Of a DNA stretch of 64,000 nt, positions 34,712 through 44,477 are shown in pieces. Origin of the DNA: Tenebrio molitor (lineage: Eukaryota > Arthropoda > Insecta > Coleoptera > Tenebrionidae). The position numbers were made by a program, and so were the translations under genes. The notes beneath the pieces are model-generated. The model worked only from the letters and a program-made list of their open reading frames with translations, was not told the DNA's origin and ran no database searches. The stretch spans positions 15,004,001 to 15,068,000 of the forward strand of contig NC_091050.1 in assembly GCF_963966145.1 (NCBI RefSeq), given 5' to 3'. How positions within the stretch are numbered: position 1 is the first letter of the stretch; every line of letters begins with the position of its first letter.

Positions 34712-35131
34712 TCATTCCTTATCAAATGCTTCACCAATTATTACCGATGGCAGTTCTAAAAATTCAAAAGTTTTGTTAGAATCTCAACGATCTGTATTGT
34801 TATAAAAAGGGGGCAAAGTATTGAGACCGACTGAACTATTTATACTACTAATAATTGTGGCATTTCAAAAGTTTCGCGCGATTCTGACCTAATATGTCAA
34901 ATACTGACACTGACTTTATAATCCTTGATGAAAATCCTGTTTACGCTAATCAAATTTCGGAATTTATACAGAGTGTTTAAATCTTTCCTGTCTGAGATTT
35001 CAACGGCCGCAACTGTACATTCCTGTTCAACATTTACATAAACGACAAAGAAGATACTCACCACGGGCCTCTACAATCAAGGCCACAAAACTCAACATCA
35101 GAACCATGAAAATTGCAATTCTCATCATCAT
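34712..35131 (-). pseudogene. Secreted-peptide gene copy B' (broken)
   Basis: Exon 1 (35,062-35,131) encodes MMMRIAIFMVLMLSFVALIV plus EAR and keeps the donor cgtg|gtgagt; the reverse promoter lies at about 35,169-35,213. Exon 2 (34,712 to about 34,800) has the same missing base and the same ataac acceptor as copy A', so both lesions predate the duplication. Its C-terminal frame differs slightly (IIGEAFDKE against IIDEAFDQE). Confidence 0.6.
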
Positions 35132-35700
35132 TCTTACTTGAGAACCAGTTGCCGAATCGTTCACTATGACTGACAATAGTGAACAGTCATCAATATAAAC
35201 GTTTCTTATATACTCTACACTATCAGCATGGAGTGTCTTGCGTTTTTATTTTTATTGATTGTTGTACGCTTTGGGGGCCTAAGTACATCATTAATAATTG
35301 TGATATTTCACAAAGTACCATTAAAGTCATTAACGTTGCGGTTAATGATCGAGGAATTTTAACAAAAATGATAACATATGTTACATTGTAGAGTAAGTAG
35401 GACACTCTTTTGACTGGAAAATTTAGATAAAGGTTTCTGCTTCATACCAGTTGCAACTCTAATATACTCGTAGCTAAAATAATTAAATACAATCTAATTT
35501 ATTTTAAATTCTAAGTTTTCAACTCAAGAAACCCATACAATTGATTCCGACCCTAACAAAATTTAAATACAGCCAGCAATACGTTTTTCATTCATAACTT
35601 GATCCAAAAACATGAATTATTTTAAACTTTTGCATGGTTTGGGCATCCCTCACAAAAAGTCTCAATTATAAAAATTTTAAAATGGCAGTAATCGACAATA

Positions 35701-36745
35701 TTTCTCGTATCCCACCTCCACCCGGCGGCACGGCAATTTTGCCGGAGTACATACACTATTACGGATATTACTATCAAGTAATAGTGCAGTGCTTATCAAC
35801 ATAATTACCGGCGTCTCGCCTCCGCATTTTGACTTTGTTGTGTTTTATTATGTTCTGTGTCAATGTTAAGGAACTTCCTCACGATGTGACATGAGTATAA
35901 TAATATACCTTTTTGAATTTCAACTACCAATATGTTATCTAAATCCAGAATTTTTAAATTTTTAAAAAGAGATTGCGGTACTATTCCCGTTGCTGAAATT
36001 ACAAGTGGTAAAATCGAATTTTTTTCTAAACACCAAAGATTTCTCATAGCAACGGAGAGCTCTAAATATTTATTAATTTTTGTGTTATATGTCTGTGTTA
36101 TATTATGTGAATTTGGAACAGCTATATCTAAAAGATATGCTTGCTTTTGTTGTTTATTTAAAATTATAATGTCTGGTCTGTTACGCTTAATATGAATGTC
36201 AGTTAAAATTGTTCTATCAAAATATAACTTGTAACTGTCATTTTCCAAACAACTTTCTGGTGTATAACTATAATGTGGTTGTGTATTCTTTAATAAATTG
36301 AATTTAACAGCTAAATTCATGTGTATAATTTTAGCGAATATATCGTGACGTTTTTTATATTCGCTTTGAACCAAAACGGTGCAAGAAGAAATGATGTGTT
36401 CAATTGTTTCCCCTTCAGTTCCGCAAATCCTACATTTATCAATTATCGATTGTAAACCGCATATGTGTTTTTTTATAATTTCTTGTATTTATAACACGAT
36501 CTTGTATTGCAAATATAAAACCCTCCGTCTCAGGGTGAATATTTGATTTCTTAAGCCATGCATGAGAGGCCTGAATATTAACTTCTGGTTGTTCCAGTTC
36601 TTAAAGTATCTCCCATGTAAAGACTTCTGTTTTATATTTGCTATAGTGTCAGGTATATTTGGCTTAACAATATCTGAAATTATATTATCACTTAAATTTA
36701 AAGGTGTGTAGCCTTTATCGGCTGAAACCAAAGCATTAAAAAATA
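35701..36745 (-). mobile_element. 3' fragment of an RLE-type LINE
   Basis: Unit A lacks this roughly 1-kb stretch. On the minus strand a CCHC-like knuckle (CRICGTEGETIEHIISSC) near 36,437-36,384 leads into a frame (35,805-36,374) with NRPDIIILNKQQKQAYLLDI, the PD...D signature of the restriction-like endonuclease at the C terminus of R2-class LINEs, followed by VPNSHNITQTYNTKINKYLE. Upstream, HAWLKKSNIHPETEGFIFAI lies in a shifted frame, so the copy is 5'-truncated and frameshifted. The 3' tail is at about 35,701-35,804. Confidence 0.75.
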
Positions 36746-36964
36746 TAAACGACAAAGACACGACAAATATTGTAAGTTTACAGATGAATGTAAGATTTAA
36801 TACGTAATTCTCAATTATATGGCTTCAACAATTCACCTATAATGCATTCATTTTTGTAATGACGAACTAACTGGAACTTTTTTTTTGTTAATTTTTTTTA
36901 CAAAATATATGAAAATTCGACAGTTGGCAATGATTTAAAATGTCATATTATTGTCACTGCCAAA

Positions 36965-37329
36965 ATGAATGAATTTCCAAAACGGAGTAAAGCATCAATA
37001 AGCAAGCAGAAGAAGCAGCCCATTTTAAAGGCTTTCAACAAAATTAAGAAAGAAATTACTCATGGAGACAATGGAAACGTAAATACGTAAAGTATAAAAT
37101 TGTAGAAGCAGTGGCGAATTTTTTCTCGGTAAATCCTAATCTAAAATAAAACTTTTCCTAAGTGCTGCACAGGCTTCAGTCCCAGAAGTATGTATAGAAT
37201 TTTAAATGAAGGACAAGAATAAGGCTTATGAGATACTTTAGTATCCATGACATATCCACAAATATTGTTCATTTGGTTGAAGATTCGGATTCGGACTTGG
37301 AAAACAGCGACGATGACGAGGATGAGTAG
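36965..37329 (+). pseudogene. Relic of the unidentified HTH-type gene (copy B1)
   Basis: Near-identical partner of 21,132-21,496, with the same frameshifts and stops: MNEFPKRSKASISKQKKQPI start, ILNEGQE helix segment, and the acidic tail before TAG at 37,327-37,329. Confidence 0.45.
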
Positions 37330-38087
37330 CAAAATGCAAAATTCTTTCATTGTTACGTTCAACTGGCTTTTCGTATTTGTGTAGTGCAACTTTGCTTTTT
37401 TCTTCAAAATAATTAAAAACATTTAGTTTCACTATACTTTGAATTGGACAAGTTTTGACAGAACAAATGACGTGACTCATAACCTAACTTTTTAAAAGCC
37501 CAAATTCGCGGCAAAAAGATGTGTTCACAAGATAAAAGTTACTAAATTTAGTAACTCTAGTTCGTCATTACAAAAGTGAATTGATTATATTGGAAAAATT
37601 TGTGTAGCAAAATGTGAAGAGGAAAATGGACAAATTATCATAATACAGGGTATTGCTATGAAAACTTATGTTGTGTTCAATATCATCGTCAAGAAAATAA
37701 AACTTAAACATCCAAACCTAACCTCACAAATTTTGCCAGAGTGTACCTCTAAAAGCGGACGTGTTTGCAGTTTCTATTGAAAAATACAGATTTTTGATGT
37801 TTATTTAAAAACAGCATTGGATTTAAATAATATTAATTATTTATGCCTTGCTTCTTATTCTTCCAAGTCATCCATAATGATATTACTTAAAATCAGTAAC
37901 GAGCATCATAGAAGTTTTCACTTCTGTCGTGCGGTCTTAAGCACACACTCTTTTTTTTATAACTTGGGACAATCAATTGCATTACCTTCGACCATATCAG
38001 ACCGTATTTGTCCCCACGGTCCCCACCAAAGATCAAAACAAAACCACAGAATCAAAACTCTAAAACCCTCCTTGAACTGCTACCTAC

Positions 38088-38257
38088 TGGGTGATTCAAA
38101 ATGATTGTGGCCAAGTATGGCAACTATGTACGAAAATGTATGTGGCAACTGTGTTGGTAGGGTAGTTCATAGTCGCGCAATTTTGTAATTTTGTTAATTT
38201 CAATGTGTAATGGAATTGAAAAAATCAAATACACGCTTATGAAATGTCATACAAATG
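38088..38257. mobile_element. Truncated MITE of the tgggtgattc family
   Basis: Shares its left end (tgggtgattcaaaatgattg) and interior (acacgcttatgaaatgtcat) with 11,424-11,703, but the right inverted arm is missing. The unit A counterpart begins at 22,548 and is split by the P-like element. Confidence 0.7.
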
Positions 38258-38362
38258 GAACTGGAACAGCTGGAACTTTTTTTTGTTAAATTTTTTTACA
38301 AAATAAATACAAATTCGACAGTTGGCAAAAATTTAAATTGTCAAGTTATTGTCGCTGTCAAA

Positions 38363-38586
38363 ATGAATGAATTTCCAGAACGGAGTAGAGCACCAACAAG
38401 CAAGCGGACGAGCAGCACATTTTAAAAGCTTTCAACAAAATAAAAGAAATTACTCATGGAGATGATGGAAACGTAATGAAAACGTACAAAATTGTAGAAG
38501 CAGTGGCGGATATTTTTCCGGTAAATTCCAATCTAACGGCATATCAAAAAAACGTTGAAGAAGAATTGACCACCCAAGAGGAATAG
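38363..38586 (+). pseudogene. Relic of the unidentified HTH-type gene (copy B2)
   Basis: Same sequence and lesion as 24,009-24,232; ends VEEELTTQEE with TAG at 38,584-38,586. Confidence 0.45.
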
Positions 38587-38954
38587 TTAGTTGTTCATTG
38601 ATTGTCTCGTCTATACCATTAGTTTTTCCTCACAACAATTTTCATTCTTCCATTCACTTTATTTTACTAATCGTTTGTTGTTGATTAAAATTGGAGAACC
38701 TCACAATCAACAACCAACACTGAAGGTGTTATTCTTTATCAAAGATTTGTATATTTTTTTTATACAATTTAATATTTGAAAGTTCGTAATTAGCACAGTG
38801 GCGGCCATTAATTTGGAAACACCAAGATTTTTCTATTGTAAATTGTTTGTCACTTTGACAATGTTATTGACATATCAATTTTCTGTTGAATGCGCTCAAC
38901 GATGACATGGGTGACATGAGTTCATGACATAACACTTACACTATCAAATATTAC

Positions 38955-39470
38955 CAACACTGCAGCAGGTAGTGCAGCAGGGTTTTCTATATTTTATAGC
39001 TCCATAACTGCACAATTACGAATTCACTTTTTCAAAAGCCGACCTTTTTGGTTATAATTCGCATGTCATATTTTTCAAAGGTAACTAGGTTTTCTTAGCA
39101 ACCGTGATTTTTACGTGAAATTGAATGTGAATGGAGTTGACGTCTTCTGACACTCTTTGTGGAAAAGTGAATAAAAAGTGTTGAAAAATTTAAAAATTGC
39201 CTACCCTGAGGACAAAAAAAGGATGAAGGTCTTTTATAAGGTCTCATCTTTATCGAAAAAGATGAAATTGGTTTTGACCTGGCTTTAATTTGAAATTTTG
39301 TCACAAAAAAAAAGTTTGCGGTCACGAACAAATTTTGTAATCAACTCGTTTGTTAATGGGCGATTAATAATCTCAACTATTAAAGGCACTCACTCGCTAC
39401 ACTCGTTCGTGCTTTAAACAGTTTCGATTATTAATCGCCTTCATTAACAAACTAGTTTATTAAATAGCTA
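38955..39470 (+). repeat. Repeat E, copy 2 (empty site for the retrotransposon)
   Basis: Uninterrupted copy: caacactgcagcaggtagtg through gcacaattacgaattcac at 39,010. Contains a palindromic section (39,360-39,440) with cgattaataatctcaac and its partner gtttcgattattaatcg around tcactcgctacactcg. With the inverted copy at 41,700-42,215 it encloses the peptide gene. Confidence 0.8.
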
Positions 39471-39719
39471 TTAGATTCTAGACGTAAATTATTAATAACC
39501 TCATTTTAATATCTATCTACTATTGTCACCTTATTTTGACAAATTGCAATAATTAAGACACAAGGCACATTTTTTCGTATCGATCAATTACTGTAATTTA
39601 GAAAGCATAAAACCATTTTTGTTAAAATTCCTCGATCATTAACCGGAACGTTAATAACTATTAATGATAGTTTTTGAAATATCGTTAAATGATTAATGGC
39701 GTACCTAGGCCGCTAGTGA

Positions 39720-39770
39720 AGAGTATATAAAAAACGTTTATGATGATGACTGTTCATTACTATCAGTCAT
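39720..39770 (+). promoter_or_regulatory. TATA plus initiator of the intact peptide gene
   Basis: agagtatataaaaaacg with TATA at about 39,723-39,730, and actatcagtcatactgaacg with TCAGT at 39,764-39,768. The start codon follows about 40 bases after the initiator. Confidence 0.65.
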
Positions 39771-39804
39771 ACTGAACGATTCAGCAACTGGTTCGCAAGT
39801 AAGA

Positions 39805-40255
39805 ATGATGATGATGAGAATTGCCATTTTCATGCTTCTGATGATGAGTTTTGTGGCCTTGATTGTAGACGCATATAGTGAGTATCTTTTTGTATGTTGA
39901 ACATAAATGCACGTTGATGAGGTGGCACATTAGTTTAATTTGTTGTGTAATGTCATATGAATGAACTCCGACATGGATCTCATGTGAAAAGTGAGCGCAA
40001 CGCTAATGCAAAGGAATGATAATATAAATAGAGGAACTATTTATATTATCATTCAATGAAATTATCATTACTTGATAAATAGAAATATCCGTAATGATGA
40101 AATAGAATCCTGCCTCGATGCCTTGTCCCCTTTTTATAGCAATACAGATCGTTAAGATTCTAACGAAATTTTATGAATCTATAGAACTGCCGTACGATGA
40201 AGCAGGAAGAGTTCTACTTGATGGAAATTTGAAACCACATATGCTTGATGAATGA
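39805..40255 (+). CDS. Small secreted peptide, 62 aa, intact family member (unit C)
   Basis: Exon 1 39,805-39,877, intron with GTGAGT donor and tttttatag acceptor, exon 2 40,140-40,255; total 189 nt. The first exon is a signal peptide (MMMMRIAIFMLLMMSFVALI, then VDAY). The second gives TIQIVKILTKFYESIELPYD, EAGRVLLDGN, LKPHMLDE and stop. No cysteines occur, so the mature product would be a short linear peptide with an acidic end. AATAAA lies at 40,291-40,296, 36 bases past the stop. Promoter, splice sites, frame and polyA signal all agree, and five other loci in the window carry recognisable parts of the same gene. I do not recognise the family. The splice acceptor is the weakest element, since related copies have AC at that spot. 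Confidence 0.6.
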
Positions 40256-40638
40256 AGAACGTGTAATAATGTTACCTTGATTGAGATTCTAATAAAGATT
40301 CTAAATAAATGGAAATATTTAATTTACCTTTTCCCTGCACCAAAACAAAACAAAATAAAAGTTACTGTTGAAATCTAACATAGTAACTTTTTGGGGAAAA
40401 AATATCTTTCAGTGGCGTTTCTTAACGGAATATTGTAAACTTTGACTGCGATTTCATATTTCTTTGGGAATATACACAAAAAGTGTTGAAATTTCATTGG
40501 TCGCTTTTTCTGGACAACAAAGTAATTACGAGTGTGATAAGTATTTGAGGGACAAAATGGCGGATGCGCTGGGTATATTTATTTTCGTTATGAGACACAT
40601 AACAACATAACAAGTATACACAACACAGAGGCAGCAAG

Positions 40639-40766
40639 ACCGGTTTATTCACCTTCAAGTAAATTTATCTGGCCAGTACTTGCTATGATTTAGAATCTGC
40701 TATTGGTAGATCCATGGTAATTAATTACCGTTCAAATAAAGTTACTTGAAGGTGAATAAACCGGGT
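40639..40766. mobile_element. Short inverted-repeat element, 128 bp
   Basis: Arms accggtttattcaccttcaa (left) and the reverse complement at the right end (gaaggtgaataaaccgggt). It sits directly in the degenerate signal exon that follows. Confidence 0.7.
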
Positions 40767-40767
40767 C

Positions 40768-40804
40768 TTAATATCACAACTACGAAACCTACAAGTTTCA
40801 ACGT
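40768..40804 (-). pseudogene. Secreted-peptide signal exon with lost start codon (locus F)
   Basis: The minus strand carries the family leader (cactgagcgattcattaact) and then a signal-like frame TLKLVGFVVVIL, whose first codon is ACG where ATG is expected. The 128-bp element then cuts the exon. A TATA-like ctataaaa is upstream at about 40,869-40,876. Confidence 0.4.
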
Positions 40805-40885
40805 TTTCACAGAAACAGTTAATGAATCGCTCAGTGTGACTATGAGTCAGTATAAGTCTAGCGTTTTTTTTTTATAGTATATTAA

Positions 40886-41672
40886 ACGAGCGTCTAGCTG
40901 CAGGGATAAACCCTCCAATGAAAATCTAGAACAAAATGCGCATGCGCGAGTACAAATTTTACCCGATAACTTCAATAAACAAAGTTTTAGTAACGTTTCT
41001 ACAGGGTGAGTAATTATTATAAATAATAATAATTGTATTCGAAGCAGGCCATGCCCATGTTATGAACTTTTTGCCGCTTTCATGTGAACTGTCAATTTTT
41101 GTCGCTGTCAGTGTCATTTTTAGGTGAAAAGTACGGTGATGAGATTTTATTTATTTTTTTAAATTACCGATTGAATCCAAAAATATTGAGTTGTTTTTCA
41201 CCTAATTTAACTCCTGAGTATGAACGGTGTGTACTCACTTAAATATTTACATCATTTTGATGTTTTTTATACATATGGAGCGGCAACCATAGATTTTATC
41301 CAGTTTTTGAGCCTACTTGGACTACAATCGTTTATAATAATAATAACCCTGTACCCTGTACGTATTGCCCTGCTGGTATTGTTACGTTTAGCCAGCAGAG
41401 CTAAGAATCATTAAACAGTACCGCACTATATTCACAGACGCAATAAATATCACAAACTCAACGGAAGAGGGAAAGCGGCCTACCACCAGCTACCGAAATG
41501 CATGCAGCCTGCACCCTATACCACTTTTCAATTCTTCATGCACTCTGTATCACTGTATCTGTACCACACTACTGCAAACACACCCTATCACAGTCAATTG
41601 GCGGCAAATTTTAAATGCTCCAACCATCCCACGTTTCTATTGGAGGGTTTATCCCTGCAGCTAGACGCTCGT
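40886..41672. mobile_element. MULE-like non-autonomous element, 787 bp
   Basis: Exact 34-bp terminal inverted repeats beginning acgagcgtctagctgcaggg, and a perfect 9-bp target duplication GTATATTAA (40,877-40,885 and 41,673-41,681). Nine-base duplications are characteristic of Mutator-like elements. The interior has a 64-codon frame of no recognised family, and no transposase. Confidence 0.85.
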
Positions 41673-41699
41673 GTATATTAAAGTATAAGTGGATATTAT

Positions 41700-42215
41700 A
41701 GTTATTTAATAAACTAGTTTGTTAATGAAGGCGATTAATAATCGAAACTATTTAAAGCACGAACGAGTGTAGCGAGTGAGTGCCTTTAATAGTTGAGATT
41801 ATTAATCGTCCATTAACAAACGAGTTGAATACAAAATTTTTTCGTTGACCGCAAACTTTTTTTTTGTGACAACATTTCAAATTAAAGCCAAATCAAAATC
41901 AATTTCATCTTTTTCTATAAAGATGATACCTTATAAAATACCTTCGTCCTTTTTTTGTCCTCAGGATAGGCCATTTTTAAATTTTTCAACACTTTCTATT
42001 CACTTTTCCACAAAGAGTGTCACAAGACGTCAACTCCATTCACATTCAATTTCATGTAAAAATCACGGTTGCTAAGAAAACCTAGTTATCTTTGAAAAAT
42101 ATGACATGCGAATTATAACCAAAAAAGTCGGCTTTTGAAAATGTGAATTCGTAATTGTGCAGTTATGGAGCTATAAAATATAGAAAACCCTGCTGCACTA
42201 CCTGCTGCAGTGTTG
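41700..42215 (-). repeat. Repeat E, copy 3 (inverted)
   Basis: Reverse-orientation copy of 38,955-39,470, including the palindrome (41,745-41,815, around gaacgagtgtagcgagtgag) and the far end gctgcactacctgctgcagt. Confidence 0.8.
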
Positions 42216-42574
42216 ATAAGTGCAAACAATGCATGTTCGAGGTTGTTCATACATCAAAATATCATCAAAACGTCAAAATCGCAAAAATCGTTGATTAATG
42301 AAAAATAGTGTATTAATGAGGTCCATTAATACACTATATTTTAGACAAAATAATTCATTAATATTGAAATTAACAAGCGGTCAACGGAAAAGGTCTTTAA
42401 AACACGCGAGATTTTTCGAGCACGACGGCGCAGCCGGAGTGTTCGAAATAGAGCAATATTTGTAATGATTGCAATATGCTTTGGCTGCCAAAGTACACCA
42501 ATAATTATTATTTTACCGAAATTTCACAAAATGATGCTTCTAATAATATTAAAACTACCATTAATAGTTATTTG

Positions 42575-42700
42575 TATCACAAGGCCAGAAACTACACGTT
42601 TGCGAGCATGAGTACGGTTTACAATACGAGTCGATAGACGAGTATTGTAAGTACGAATGCTCGCAAAACAGTTTCTGGCCGAAAAATTTTTGTGTATTAC
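42575..42700. repeat. Foldback palindrome
   Basis: Arms ggccagaaactacacgtttg and reverse complement (gctcgcaaaacagtttctgg), with an inner palindrome caatacgagtcgatagacga around the centre. Related in arm sequence to 10,153-10,271. The word cccggcgcatccacc follows at 42,732-42,746. Confidence 0.75.
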
Positions 42701-42747
42701 ACGGCTAGTAATATGTAATATTATTAATACACCCGGCGCATCCACCA

Positions 42748-44477
42748 TTTTGTAGATTTCTGATTCTGGTTCCTGTTCCGGTTCTGGCGAAAGGAATACA
42801 TTACAAAAAAGGAATAAATAGAATTGAAAGAAAATAGAAAGTGTTTATTTAATACCAAAATATGTTTTATTTTTGCTAAGTTCTGTGGAATACTAGAAAT
42901 GGCCTAGGGTCGAATTGACCCATAAATGTTGTTTTTTTACATTCCTTATTCCTTATTATTCCTGATCCACTCACTGTATTAGGTAATTCCAAATCATTTA
43001 TCTTCACAAAAAAATTAAATGCTTTCAGTAGTTACAACCAGGAAAGACTGCAAAAAGAAAGAGACTGTTTTTTGCTTCTGTCATGAAAGAAGTCGCACAA
43101 ACTAAAATATTGCGACACATGAAATAACTTTATGTAATATTGAAAAATATTCTTGAGCGGATGATTAATTTCACCCTTTAATTCTAACAGTGTAATAAGC
43201 TTTACATCTACGGTACCGCTAGCAATTAAAAAATGCATTAAAACTGTTAATAGTTCTGGAATGATAAAAATGTTAATGGCGTATACGGTAACCATAAATA
43301 CATATTACCAAAAATATACTGGGCCGTATGATTTCCCTTTCATTAAAGTTAAAGAACGTCGTTAAATTGTTTTGTCTCTGTCTAACATAGTGCTTGGCAT
43401 ATACTCTCATTTTGTCTAATAAATTATTTAGCTAATGAAAGGTGTTCGCGTTTTCTCGAAGGACCAGATTTGCGATATCGTTTGGCGCTTTTAAAATTGG
43501 TGAAGTAAAAAAGACTTATTGAATGATGTTTCTGGTTTTATTCTTCAGTTGCAAGTGCGATACAGAACTAACAAGGGTTTGCGTTAGGGGGGGTGGTAAC
43601 CCCCACCAGTGGTAGGGTTAACGGCCTGAACAAAAGGTTTAACGGGCCATTATATTTTTTCCTAATGAAAAAAAAAATCTTAATTACCAATTTTATCAAA
43701 TGTGACTGTTCCACTGATTGGGCATAAACTACAAATTGTTTCATAACGCAAATCCAAACAAAAGCTGCAACAAAATAACTGCGAGTTCCATCTGTAGCAA
43801 GAGGTCATTGACGCAAAACAAGATTCATGCGTCTAGAAGACAAACGTATTTGTTTATGAAGTACACACTCTCATTATCCTTATCACATTGAAGCTTCGGT
43901 CAAAATACAAATAACTGTCAGTGGCGTCTGATAGTCTCTGTTTAAAAAAATCAAGTATACCTGTCATAATTAGCGTAATGAACGGATGAATAGAGTTAAG
44001 ACGTACAATTTGACTGTCACTCACTAGTCACAAGACGTCTCGCGACTAATTTCTCTTCGGTTTATTTTTTTACACTGATTCCGGTACGCCACTGCCTACT
44101 GCCTGCCTGCCCAAAGTTTATTTGCGGCGATCACTGATCATCCGATGAGGTGTCCCATCACCATACGCCTCCAAAACAATATTTTATCTTTCTCTGGCTC
44201 ATTGTGTTTTGTAAACATTACATTGATCATGTTGTCGGAACGATTGTACCGTACCCCACTGACTCACGGCTGACGTCACGACAGTGGTGGGGTGGCATCT
44301 GTCAAGGGTCCAGCTGGGCGATAATTGTCAAAATCTTAGTGTTTTCAATAAGTTAGTATCATGCATAATTTATTTTTCTCCTACGCGAACAGTTGACGAG
44401 CGAACAATCACAATAACTTCCACCTAGTGTACGTAAACCTAAATCCGCTGTGAAGTCGCAAATATTTACCTTGGAGG
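42748..44477. other. Intergenic stretch upstream of the phospholipase gene
   Basis: No gene recognised. Repeat density falls off here. A G-run/C-run inverted pair (gggggggtggtaacccccac) is at about 43,588-43,607. The last 400 bases are likely the promoter and 5' leader of the next gene; no TATA box stood out. Confidence 0.4.

Larger units (their letters stand above)
31400..39561. repeat. Tandem duplication unit B
   Basis: Begins aaggcacattttttcgtatc, directly after the end of unit A, and repeats the order of landmarks seen in A. Private insertions: nested TIR elements (31,724-32,731), hairpin (32,730-32,840), 342-bp MITE (33,920-34,261) and an LINE fragment (35,701-36,745). It lacks the BEL/Pao, P-like, 247-bp MITE and palindromic insertions of A. 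At 39,562 a third start of the same unit follows. Confidence 0.85.

Noticed and set aside
31086..42075. Frames of 69-78 codons conserved at 31,086, 39,095 and 41,845
   Set aside because: They sit in the three copies of repeat E, so conservation reflects the copying of DNA; internal differences include frame-length changes.
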